64,000 bases of DNA from contig NZ_RHOO01000004.1 in NCBI RefSeq assembly GCF_003946555.1, positions 62,001 through 126,000 on the forward strand, given 5' to 3'. Both the position numbers and the translations under genes were made by a program. This DNA comes from Companilactobacillus hulinensis (GTDB taxonomy: Bacteria > Bacillota > Bacilli > Lactobacillales > Lactobacillaceae). Under the pieces are notes generated by a model. The model worked only from the letters and a program-made list of their open reading frames with translations, made no database searches and was not told the DNA's origin. Below, piece by piece: positions 16,483 through 24,403 of this stretch. Within the stretch, counting starts at the first letter, position 1, and every line of letters starts with the position of its first letter.

Positions 16483-17393
16483 ACTTCCACCTCAAGACTT
16501 GGTAATTTTATTTTAATTAAAAATTGCTGATTATTTAGTTCTGCATCCATTGAACCATTCATATTTTCAATCATTCGCTTAGATATATATAAGCCTAATC
16601 CACTAGATTCTGCATTAGTCCTAGATTGTTTCTCTGTATAAAACCTGTCAAATACCTTTTCAATAGAAACTCTACTTTCAGACTTAATATTATTTTTAAT
16701 CATAACACTGCCAAATTTATTATCCTGTGCGAACTCAATATGGACCTCATCTTTGGCATATCGCAAAATATTTTGAATAACATTTTGTATAACTCGATTT
16801 AGTAATACTTTGTCAGCCAGAATATTGATTCTTGGCTGATTATCCTCAAAATGTATTTCTACTCCAGCTGTCTCAAAGCTATCAAAAAAGTTCAAAAAAT
16901 CATCTTGAACGATTTCATTCAAGGTTATCTTAGATAATTCCATCCCTTTCTGATTAATATCTATTCTAGTCAAATCATAAAATTGATTAGTCATTTCAAC
17001 AAGTTTTGAAACAGATTGTTCAATAATATCCAAATATTGCATTTTTTTAGTCGGATCATCAGTATGCCTTAGTAATTGAATATAGCCATCTATTACAGTC
17101 AAAGGTGTACGCAAGTCATGCGATAAATCCGTAATCGAAAGGTGCAGATTCTCTTCAGACTTTTTGATATGCACTTTTTCAGATTCATATTGATCCACCA
17201 TTTCATTAAGTGAATCAACCAATTGAATCAAATTTTTTTCTCTAAAGTCCAAAAAAAGCCGACTACCATATTGGGAACCAGTCGGCATTTTTTTTATCTT
17301 TAAAGATAATTTATTGATTTGTTTTTTCAAAAGAAATACATAGACCACTAACGTAATAATAAGTATACATAGGACAACGCTAAAGACTCTCAC
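16479..17393 (-). CDS. Sensor histidine kinase with a single N-terminal membrane segment
   Basis: Two-component kinase of about 304 residues. One membrane helix (residues 5-23) is followed directly by a cytoplasmic linker, with no sizeable extracellular domain. The HisKA box LSHDLRTPLTVIDGY carries H92. The ATPase domain shows the N box (QNVIQNILRYAKDEV) and the G-box region (ESSGLGLYISKRMIENMNG). I chose GTG 17393, with GGAGGGGG upstream and a 14-nt overlap with the regulator gene, over a TTG at 17423. The genomic partner is the response regulator just upstream, which is interrupted, so signalling may be broken. Linked ABC genes suggest cell-envelope or antimicrobial stress sensing. Confidence 0.85.
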   Translation of the reverse strand: MRVFSVVLCILIITLVVYVFLLKKQINKLSLKIKKMPTGSQYGSRLFLDFREKNLIQLVDSLNEMVDQYESEKVHIKKSEENLHLSITDLSHDLRTPLTVIDGYIQLLRHTDDPTKKMQYLDIIEQSVSKLVEMTNQFYDLTRIDINQKGMELSKITLNEIVQDDFLNFFDSFETAGVEIHFEDNQPRINILADKVLLNRVIQNVIQNILRYAKDEVHIEFAQDNKFGSVMIKNNIKSESRVSIEKVFDRFYTEKQSRTNAESSGLGLYISKRMIENMNGSMDAELNNQQFLIKIKLPSLEVEV

Positions 17394-18075
17394 TTGATGA
17401 ATCCCCCTCCAACTTAAATCCAATTCCCCAAATTGTTCTTATATAATTATCACCATATTTATTCAATTTTGAACGCAGATTACTGATATGCATGTTTACA
17501 GTCTTGTCATTCTCCAAATACGGCTCTTGCCATACGCTCTCATACAAGTTGGAACGACTAAATACTTTGCTAGGATGATTTATCATCAATACCAAAATAC
17601 TGAATTCATGTGTTGTTAGATGAACCATCTTACCCGAAACCGATACTTCTCTCGTATCCATATCCATAACTATTGTTCCATATCGTAATATATTATCTTG
17701 TTTTGTAGACTCATTATTCGCATGACGTAATTGAATATCGACTCTAGCAATTAGTTCATTCAAATCAAATGGTTTGGTGATATAGTCATCAGCCCCATGA
17801 GTTAACAAATCTAATTTCGACGCTTGATCCACCTTCGCAGATACTGCAATAACGGGAAGATTAGAGTTCTCACGAACTTTTCTAATGAATTCTTCACCCG
17901 ATATCCCGGGTAACATCAAATCCAGCAAAATAAGGTCGATATTATTTTGTTCAAATAATAATAATCCTTATGTACCAGAATAAGCATCAAAGACTTCAAA
18001 ATTGTTCAGCTCAAGTGTCTCTTTCACCAATGAATGAACCGCCGAGTCATCCTCAATAATCAATATGTTCGCCAT
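17380..18075 (-). pseudogene. OmpR-type response regulator interrupted by an in-frame TAA
   Basis: The full reading frame starts at ATG 18075 (ribosome site AAAGGGG) and reads MANILIIEDDSAVHSLVKE..., a perfect receiver start with the acidic pair EDD. At codon 36 the frame hits TAA (17968-17970), inside YSGT-stop-GLLLFEQNN, then continues without shift into LLDLMLPGISGEEF (phospho-acceptor Asp), the conserved Lys switch in YITKPFDLNELIARV, and a complete winged-helix DNA-binding domain. A single base change (for example GAA to TAA) explains it. Restart at TTG 17928 would give a 182-residue protein lacking the first receiver strand. Sequencing error or read-through are alternatives. Confidence 0.85.
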
Positions 18076-18092
18076 CATAGCCCCTTTGTAAA

Positions 18093-18872
18093 TTACTTAA
18101 TATCAGATTTATAAAAACTCCAATAACCAATCAATGTAGAAATAACCACTGTAACAACACTTACCAAAATCATCTTGGGAAACTCACCAATAACAGATTG
18201 AGAAGTAAAATCCTTATAAAACAAGAAGCTCTCTGATACCCACCATGTAAGACCTTTGAGAGAATCGAACTTCAAAAAAGCACCAGGTAAAAGTCCCATA
18301 GTAATTGTAAAAATGAATGTCCAAATAATTCCTGAACCCGTAGAACGGACCATAAAATTAATTGCCACATAAACTGAGATAACTGAAAACAACAATAGAA
18401 ATACAGTTAATGAGATCATCCAAAAATAATAGTCATAATTATTGATACCGGCAATACTGCCAAATCCAAAATAACCACCGAAACTAATAGTACTTAATGC
18501 AGTAATTATAACAGTAGAAATTAGAGTTAAACAAAATACCACTAATAGCTTCATCAAATAATACTTTCCACGACTCATCCCTAATGACAAGGAATTCCTA
18601 ATCGTACCATTCTGGAATTCTTCACCAATATAAAAACTAACAAATGCACAGAAAATTAACAGAATCACCAAATTAGCTTTGACATTCATCAATACACCAG
18701 TAGCACCGTTAACGACGATATCCATCTTTTGAACTAATTTACCTTGATACTCATTCTTACTAATACTGTTTAATAATTGAAAAATTGGCAGGAAGATGAC
18801 AATTGCCAGAGTTATCCACATTTTTCGGCTTCTAAATAACTTTATTTTGTCCGCCATTAATAAATTTAACAT
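18093..18872 (-). CDS. ABC-2 type transporter permease
   Basis: Membrane subunit of a two-gene ABC exporter, 259 residues with six predicted segments. The first (MWITLAIVIFLPIFQLL) is followed by an extracellular loop of about 40 residues. The segment EEFQNGTIRNSLSLGMSRGKYYLMK is the typical ABC-2 coupling region. It overlaps the ATPase gene by 1 nt and precedes the response regulator by 17 nt. Such BcrAB/LanFEG-like pairs beside two-component genes usually protect against peptide antibiotics or bacteriocins. That role is inferred from context. Confidence 0.83.
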   Translation of the reverse strand: MLNLLMADKIKLFRSRKMWITLAIVIFLPIFQLLNSISKNEYQGKLVQKMDIVVNGATGVLMNVKANLVILLIFCAFVSFYIGEEFQNGTIRNSLSLGMSRGKYYLMKLLVVFCLTLISTVIITALSTISFGGYFGFGSIAGINNYDYYFWMISLTVFLLLFSVISVYVAINFMVRSTGSGIIWTFIFTITMGLLPGAFLKFDSLKGLTWWVSESFLFYKDFTSQSVIGEFPKMILVSVVTVVISTLIGYWSFYKSDIK

Positions 18873-19780
18873 TATTTACCCCCAGTTATATTCATGAAGT
18901 AATCTTCCAACTTCTGATTTTTTGTATCAAGTTGATATACCTCAATATTATTTGTTACAAGTTGTCGATTGATCTGTGCTACCAAATCCAAATCTGAATA
19001 AATTCTAATTTCATTTGTACCAATTACTTCATAATCAGAAATATTCATTTCATCCAGAATTGTGACTGACTTCTCAACGTCACTAATTTTGAGTTCAATG
19101 TATTGCTGACTCTTCTGTAATAGTTCTTCTTTTGACAACTCTTGAATTATTTGTCCATGATGCAGAATCCCATACTCAGTTGCAACTTGTGAAAGCTCAT
19201 CCAAAATATGACTGGAGATCAAAACCGTTAGTCCTTTCTCACGCACTAATTTCTTAATAATTTCTCTTATTTCAATAATTCCAGCTGGATCAAGCCCATT
19301 AGTAGGCTCATCCAAAATCAGGAATTCAGGATTACTCACTAGTGTGACTGCAATGGCTAATCTCTGACGCATCCCTAGCGAAAAGTTTTTAACTTTCTTT
19401 TTTGCAGTATCCTGCAAATTCATTAATTCCAGTAAATGTGTGATTTCAACATTGCCAACCCCCGCATTGGCAGCCTGCACCTTCATATTATCAACTGCAG
19501 TTAGTTCCGGATACAGTGCCGGAGTTTCAATAGACTGTCCAATTTTCCTTCTAGCTTCTTGAACCGATTTAGTATCACTAGCACCAAATAGTTCAATATT
19601 ACCGCTATCAGCATAGGTCAACCCCATAATAATTCGCATAAAAGTCGATTTACCAGCTCCATTTATTCCAATCAATCCATAAATCATGCCGCGCTTTATT
19701 TCTAGAGACATCCCATCTAATACCTTATGTTTGCCATAACTTTTAACAATGTTATTTACTCGCAAAATTGTTTCCGTCAT
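18872..19780 (-). CDS. ABC transporter ATP-binding protein (BcrA/EcsA-like)
   Basis: ATPase of 302 residues. Walker A is GINGAGKST, the signature is FSLGMRQRLAIA and Walker B is FLILDEPTNGLDP. The switch histidine is in LISSHILDELSQ. A C-terminal extension of about 80 residues after the nucleotide-binding domain (SDVEKSVTILDEM...KLEDYFMNITGG) is typical of BcrA-type drug or bacteriocin exporters. It is the first gene of an operon running ATPase, permease, response regulator (interrupted), histidine kinase, membrane protein. GAGGGAAT precedes the ATG. Confidence 0.88.
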   Translation of the reverse strand: MTETILRVNNIVKSYGKHKVLDGMSLEIKRGMIYGLIGINGAGKSTFMRIIMGLTYADSGNIELFGASDTKSVQEARRKIGQSIETPALYPELTAVDNMKVQAANAGVGNVEITHLLELMNLQDTAKKKVKNFSLGMRQRLAIAVTLVSNPEFLILDEPTNGLDPAGIIEIREIIKKLVREKGLTVLISSHILDELSQVATEYGILHHGQIIQELSKEELLQKSQQYIELKISDVEKSVTILDEMNISDYEVIGTNEIRIYSDLDLVAQINRQLVTNNIEVYQLDTKNQKLEDYFMNITGGK

Positions 19781-19864
19781 ATTATTCCCTCATTTCATTA
19801 TCTATATACTAATCTGTACAAATAAATTAATTGACTAGAAAGTATAAAAAAAGTGTAAAGAAAA

Positions 19865-19895
19865 AGCATTTGCCAGATATGCATCGGTAAATGCT
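19865..19895 (-). terminator. Terminator of the GNAT gene
   Basis: AGCATTTACC/GGCAAATGCT hairpin on the minus strand, followed by TTTTCTTT. The gene's TAG lies at the stem base. Confidence 0.75.
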
Positions 19896-20460
19896 ACATT
19901 TCAATATTTTCGATAAAATGATTTTGATACATATTCCAATATTTCTCATAAACAGGAATATTGGATTTAAAATTCAGTTGATACATTCTAAAAGTTACTA
20001 AAAAGTTCTTTGGTTGCCATAATTCCTCGTACGAATATTGATAATCCATTCCAAGCTTTTGCATGACCTTCCCGCTGCCAAAATTATTCACATCATGAGT
20101 AGCCGTAACAAAAGGAATATCAGTCGATTTCAAGTATTTGATAAATTCTATTCCTGCTTCCGTCACTATTCCCTGACTCCAATAAGCCTTTAATAATCCA
20201 TAGCCAAAATCATGTCCTGGACCAGAATCCACATCAATGTATCCAATTGGAGTATTACCCTCTTTAAGGCAAATTGCCATAAAGTATCCGTTATTATTTT
20301 CAATTCTATTATTGAAGAATACTTTTGTATCATCAACATTTTCAAGTGGATACCAAGGTAAATATTGATTAACTATTGGATCAGAAAAGATTTTATAAAT
20401 GGCATCAATATCAGATTCCTCAAAATCTCTAATTATTAATCTGTCAGTCCTTATTTCCAT
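19894..20460 (-). CDS. GNAT-family N-acetyltransferase (RimJ/RimL-like)
   Basis: Transfers an acetyl group from acetyl-CoA to an amine. It is of the Acetyltransf_3 type: it starts METRTDRL-like (MEIRTDRLIIRDFEESDID), has the acetyl-CoA region GYIDVDSGPGHDFGYGLLKA and continues YWSQGIVTEAGIEFIKYL and ATHDVNNFGSGKVMQKLGM. The last motif (N-x-S/G-x-x-V-x-x-KLGM) is diagnostic. I chose ATG 20460 with GAGGAG 8 nt upstream rather than ATG 20481, which lies ahead of that site. The substrate is unknown; ribosomal-protein or small-amine acetylation are both possible. It is a single gene ahead of the ABC/two-component operon, ended by its own terminator. Confidence 0.85.
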   Translation of the reverse strand: MEIRTDRLIIRDFEESDIDAIYKIFSDPIVNQYLPWYPLENVDDTKVFFNNRIENNNGYFMAICLKEGNTPIGYIDVDSGPGHDFGYGLLKAYWSQGIVTEAGIEFIKYLKSTDIPFVTATHDVNNFGSGKVMQKLGMDYQYSYEELWQPKNFLVTFRMYQLNFKSNIPVYEKYWNMYQNHFIENIEM

Positions 20461-20602
20461 AATATTTCTCCTCAAAATCATTATTAATGAAAGCGTACAT
20501 CATTTCAATCAAATATTAATATAGTTATTACTAGCCAACATAACCAGAATGATGATATATTACCATTACAAATAAATTATAGTATCGATAAGGAGATGAC
20601 CT

Positions 20603-21673
20603 ATGAAAATAACTGACAAGAAAGAACTACTAAATCTACTATCATCAAAAGTAGAACCAAAGATAAGTATAATTCTTCCCATTCATCCTGAAACTCCCAA
20701 AACGGACAATAATATCCTGATTTACAAAAACCTACTTAAAGACGTAAAAAAAGATTTGGAACTAAACTACCCTCGACGTGAATGGTCGAATGCTGTTAAT
20801 AAGCTCAATTCATTGATTCTTGATCGAGCACTCTGGCATAATGCTTCCCCAGCTGTCTTAATCTTTGCTAATAATGAAGACATGCAAATCTGTGAAATGA
20901 ACCACAGAGTTGAACCAAAATCGCATGTTGGTAATACCTTCCTGATTCAAGACCTCTTCTTACAAGAAGAACTAACCGATCAACCCAAGTACATCATTAA
21001 TTTGAGTCGTGATCGTATCAATATTATTGATGTTAAAACTCTCAAAGCCATCGAAACAGAAGAAATTCACACTAAGTTCTCTGACTATTATTCAGATTTC
21101 GATGCAAATTCAAATCTCAATACTGGATCATATGGCGGACTAAATGGTACTGCCTATCATGGACACAGGACAAAATCTGAAGAACAGCAAAAAGATCAAT
21201 CCATCTACTACAGTTACCTTGACAAAGAGCTAAGCAAACTCTCTAAAGATACTGATTCAACTTTCATTATTTCTGGTTTACCAGAAATTCTTGATAATTA
21301 CCTCAGCAAGTACGGTAACAGTAATTACATCTACACTGTAATTCGCGGATCAGTTATCAACTCCTCCCAAAGAGAATTGGCAATTAAGCTCAATCAAATC
21401 TTTCATGACAAAAAAGTCCAGAATTCTGAACTGCTTAAAAAAGAATACAATCAGGCAGATCAGAAAGACAAAATTCTTAACGATTTTGACAGCATCAATC
21501 ATGCTATCGCTGGGAAACGCGTTAAATCACTAATTTCATTCAACATCGGCAACTCCTACTCGATCGATCAAAATAAATTAATGCTAAAAGCAGCATTAAA
21601 TAAAATTAATTGTCGAGTGCTTGATGCGACTGAAAATAGTGAATTACCAAAGATCAGTGCCATCGTATATTAA
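20603..21673 (+). CDS. Bacterial eRF1-like (baeRF family) protein
   Basis: Soluble 356-residue protein resembling the bacterial archaeo-eukaryotic release-factor (baeRF) families. It opens ISIILPIHPETPKTDNNILI followed by KNLLKDVKKDLEL, matching the baeRF start in which a strand with P-T/I-H is followed by a K/R-NLL helix. A central region (YIINLSRDRINIIDV) matches the strand before the eRF1 domain-2-like part. A glycine/histidine stretch (GLNGTAYHGHR) then precedes a YY-containing helix and a Rossmann-like C-terminal domain. The family is proposed to act on ribosomes or tRNA; its function is not established. AAGGAGATG precedes the ATG and a strong terminator follows, so it is monocistronic. 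The assignment is by pattern and would need profile confirmation. Confidence 0.6.
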   Translation: MKITDKKELLNLLSSKVEPKISIILPIHPETPKTDNNILIYKNLLKDVKKDLELNYPRREWSNAVNKLNSLILDRALWHNASPAVLIFANNEDMQICEMNHRVEPKSHVGNTFLIQDLFLQEELTDQPKYIINLSRDRINIIDVKTLKAIETEEIHTKFSDYYSDFDANSNLNTGSYGGLNGTAYHGHRTKSEEQQKDQSIYYSYLDKELSKLSKDTDSTFIISGLPEILDNYLSKYGNSNYIYTVIRGSVINSSQRELAIKLNQIFHDKKVQNSELLKKEYNQADQKDKILNDFDSINHAIAGKRVKSLISFNIGNSYSIDQNKLMLKAALNKINCRVLDATENSELPKISAIVY

Positions 21674-21678
21674 GAAAA

Positions 21679-21711
21679 GCTGCTACCATTTTTATTGGTA
21701 GCAGTTTTTTT
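21679..21711 (+). terminator. Terminator of the baeRF gene
   Basis: CTGCTACCA/TGGTAGCAG perfect stem with a short loop, followed by seven T. Confidence 0.92.
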
Positions 21712-21722
21712 GTGCAAAAGTG

Positions 21723-21786
21723 TTGACAATTGATTCGGTACCGAACTATAATCATTTTTGAAATAAAGTTCGGTACCGAATCAATT
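21723..21786 (+). promoter_or_regulatory. marR-ABC operon promoter with double palindromic operator
   Basis: TTGACA (21723-21728), an 18-bp spacer and TATAAT (21747-21752) form a near-perfect promoter. Two identical 12-bp palindromes TTCGGTACCGAA lie at 21734-21745 (inside the spacer) and 21769-21780 (at the start of transcription). With flanks they form exact 20-bp inverted arms (21728-21747 and 21767-21786), so the pair is itself a large palindrome. Palindrome centres are 35 bp apart. This placement indicates autorepression by the downstream MarR protein. Confidence 0.88.
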
Positions 21787-21816
21787 TTGATAAAAGTATG
21801 AAATGAGGAATTCAAT

Positions 21817-22515
21817 ATGAGTAAGTTAACAGACGATTTGATGAAACAATTACATTTTATTAGCGAAGCCGGAAACACCTTCATGCATGAAAAGAAGCAA
21901 AGACTGACTGGTCAACAACGCGTACTAGCCATTCTGAGATTAGAAGATGGACTAAGCCAAAGCTATTTAGGTGAAGTTCTTGACCTTCGCCCAAGTTCAA
22001 TTGCAGAATTGCTGAAGAAACTCGAGAACAGCAACGACATTACTCGAAAAGAGGACGAAAACGATAAACGTACTAAGTTAGTTTATTTAACCGCTAATGG
22101 TAGAAAAAAAGCAGACGATAATGCTTCTCTTAAAGATGCGGACTACAGTGAATCATTCTTTTCTGGATTGAATGATGATGAACAGCAACAATTCAGCATC
22201 TATCTTGAAAAAATTGCTGACGGTTGGGATGATAATTTCAAAAAACAAACAGATAAATTCGTTGATCCAATGGATCGTATGCAATATATGCAAAAAATTC
22301 ACGAAACAATGATGGAAAAGTTTGGTGATAATTGGCAAGACATGTCTCCAGAGGACATGCGTCATCAAATGAGAAAAGAAATGCGAAAGGCAATGAAGAA
22401 TGGTGATTTACCTAACCATCATGACATGGATATGAAAATGGGATTCATGCCTAATATGGGATTTGGGTGCGGACATCGTGGCCGTCGTGAATTCCGATTC
22501 GGAAACAAATTTTAA
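21817..22515 (+). CDS. MarR-family regulator with methionine/histidine-rich C-terminal extension
   Basis: Winged-helix repressor. The MarR core covers residues about 25-140: QQRVLAILRLEDGLSQSYLG, the recognition helix DLRPSSIAELLKKLE and the wing DENDKRTKLVYLTANG. At 232 residues it is about 80 longer than a usual MarR. The tail is full of Met with clustered His/Cys (MDRMQYMQKIHETMMEK, HHDMDMKMGFMPNMGFGCGH), followed by basic residues. This could bind a metal or drug, or dimerise; nothing is proven. Perfect palindromic operators in its promoter and a drug-type ABC exporter 24 bp downstream point to an autoregulated efflux system. Confidence 0.86.
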   Translation: MSKLTDDLMKQLHFISEAGNTFMHEKKQRLTGQQRVLAILRLEDGLSQSYLGEVLDLRPSSIAELLKKLENSNDITRKEDENDKRTKLVYLTANGRKKADDNASLKDADYSESFFSGLNDDEQQQFSIYLEKIADGWDDNFKKQTDKFVDPMDRMQYMQKIHETMMEKFGDNWQDMSPEDMRHQMRKEMRKAMKNGDLPNHHDMDMKMGFMPNMGFGCGHRGRREFRFGNKF

Positions 22516-22539
22516 TCTAGATTTAGAGGATATTAATAA

Positions 22540-24306
22540 ATGAATAATGAAACAACAATGAGGAGAAATTTAACCCCACCAAAGAATAATATCAAGCTCA
22601 GAGATTTTCTAAAATTAATCAATAGTGTAAATCCTAAAAAAGGTATATTCGTTCTTGGATTATTGCTTAGTTTAGTAACAAGTGGTGCCAGTTTAGTCGT
22701 ACCACAGCTAACCAAAGGATTAGTTGACACTAGTCAATTAGCCAAGATCGATAGCAAAATGTTAATAGTTCTGCTATTAGCTTTTGCAATACAGCTAGGC
22801 TTTGGAACTATTGGTGGCTTCTTACTTAGATATACCGGTGAAAATGCCGTTCAAACACTTCGCGAAAAACTTTGGAACCATCTATTGAAATTACCTGTCA
22901 GTTATTTCGATGATCATAAATCCGGAGAAAGTTCATCAAGATTAGTAAATGACACCTCCGTTATCAAAGATCTGGTGACTTCCCAATTTCCAAACTTCAT
23001 TACTGGAGGAATTCAGTTAATCGGTTCAATGATAATTCTTTTCATAATGGATTGGAAAATGGCAGCGATAATGTTTAGCGCCGTACCAATTTTCGTACTG
23101 ATCCTCTTACCAGTTGGTCGAATACTTTCTAAATTAGGACGACAATTGCAAGCAGCCACAGCTGACTTTAATGCCGATGCAAGTGAAAAACTATCGGAGA
23201 TTCGTCTGATCAAATCCAGTAACGGTGAAGAATTCGAGAGAACAACTGGTGGAAGTTTCATCAAAAATATTTTCACATTAGGAATAAAGGATGCCAAAGT
23301 TGAAGCTGTCCTACAACCAATTATGATGACAGCAATGCTAGGAATATTTGTTGGTATCCTTGGCTATGGAGCTGTGCGTGTTTCAGCCGGAACAATGACT
23401 AGTGGTGAATTGGTTGCTTTTCTGCTATACCTATTTAACATAATTGCCCCTGTAACTAGCTTTGCGACATTCTTCTCGCAAGTTCAAAAAGCTATGGGTT
23501 CAACCGAGAGAATTCAAGAGATTCTTAACACTGAACTAGAACCAGTGAATGATGGCGAAACAATTGATGTTGAAGGCAGCACTATCAGAGCTAATAACAT
23601 TTCCTTCAACTATGAAGCAGATCATCCCATTTTGACTGACGTTTCTTTTGAAGCAAAACCAAATACAGTTATTGCATTTGCAGGTCCAAGTGGCGGTGGC
23701 AAATCAACGCTGTTCTCATTGCTTGAAAGATTTTATGAACCAGCAAGTGGAAATATAACTGTTGGTACCCACAATATCTCTAACATAAATATTGGAAGTT
23801 GGCGCTCTCAAATTGGCTATGTTTCACAAGACAGCGCAGTTTTTGCCGGGAGCATTCGTGACAATCTTCAATATGGCTTGAACAAGACTCTTACCGACAA
23901 ACAATTGTGGCACGGACTGCAACTCGCATACGCAAAACAATTCGTTAAAGAATTTCCAGAACAATTGGATACACAAATAGGTGAACGTGGCGTTAAGCTA
24001 TCTGGTGGTCAAAAGCAAAGAATCGCCATCGCCAGAGCATTCCTTCGTGATCCAAAGATATTAATGTTAGACGAAGCTACCGCCAGCCTTGATTCAGAAT
24101 CGGAAGAAAAAGTTCAACATGCACTAGATAAGCTTATGATTGGCCGAACTACTTTGGTTATCGCACATAGACTATCCACAATTGTTGAAGCCGACCAGAT
24201 ATACTTTATCGAACATGGACAAGTTACTGGCCACGGTACACACAAAGAGCTCATTGCAACGCATGAACTATACGCACAATATGTTAATGAACAGATGGTT
24301 AATTGA
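22540..24306 (+). CDS. Multidrug-type ABC exporter (fused membrane and ATPase domains)
   Basis: Half-transporter of 588 residues that should act as a homodimer. A six-segment exporter domain spans residues about 35-320 (type IV fold, with the YFDDHKSGESSSRLVNDTSV coupling helix region). The ATPase domain has Walker A GPSGGGKST, the signature LSGGQKQR, Walker B ILMLDEATASLDS and the H-loop IAHRLS. The class resembles LmrA/BmrA/YheI multidrug exporters; lipid or peptide export is also possible. AGAGG precedes the ATG. It is co-transcribed with and probably controlled by the MarR regulator upstream. Confidence 0.9.
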   Translation: MNNETTMRRNLTPPKNNIKLRDFLKLINSVNPKKGIFVLGLLLSLVTSGASLVVPQLTKGLVDTSQLAKIDSKMLIVLLLAFAIQLGFGTIGGFLLRYTGENAVQTLREKLWNHLLKLPVSYFDDHKSGESSSRLVNDTSVIKDLVTSQFPNFITGGIQLIGSMIILFIMDWKMAAIMFSAVPIFVLILLPVGRILSKLGRQLQAATADFNADASEKLSEIRLIKSSNGEEFERTTGGSFIKNIFTLGIKDAKVEAVLQPIMMTAMLGIFVGILGYGAVRVSAGTMTSGELVAFLLYLFNIIAPVTSFATFFSQVQKAMGSTERIQEILNTELEPVNDGETIDVEGSTIRANNISFNYEADHPILTDVSFEAKPNTVIAFAGPSGGGKSTLFSLLERFYEPASGNITVGTHNISNINIGSWRSQIGYVSQDSAVFAGSIRDNLQYGLNKTLTDKQLWHGLQLAYAKQFVKEFPEQLDTQIGERGVKLSGGQKQRIAIARAFLRDPKILMLDEATASLDSESEEKVQHALDKLMIGRTTLVIAHRLSTIVEADQIYFIEHGQVTGHGTHKELIATHELYAQYVNEQMVN

Positions 24307-24311
24307 GTAAG

Positions 24312-24357
24312 CAAACAGGGGGATGTAATCCAAAATTGGATTGCATCCCCCTGTTTG
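24312..24357. terminator. Long perfect hairpin after the ABC exporter
   Basis: A 22-bp near-perfect palindrome (24312-24333/24336-24357, one mismatch) has a two-base loop and a GGGGGATG core. It lacks a T-tract, so it may stop transcription weakly or protect mRNA ends. It lies between two convergent operons. Confidence 0.6.
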
Positions 24358-24368
24358 TCCTAATGCTT

Positions 24369-24403
24369 AAAAGTAACACGTATCTTTTTACGCTCTTACT
24401 TTT
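24369..24403 (-). terminator. Terminator of the thi operon
   Basis: AAAAGTAA/TTACTTTT stem with a 19-nt loop, ending in T residues on the minus strand. The stop codon of thiZ lies in the first arm. Confidence 0.5.

Noticed and set aside
17380-17928. Annotating the 182-codon frame as an intact short response regulator
   Set aside because: The upstream sequence in the same frame encodes the missing receiver start with a ribosome site, interrupted by one TAA. It is a broken full-length gene.
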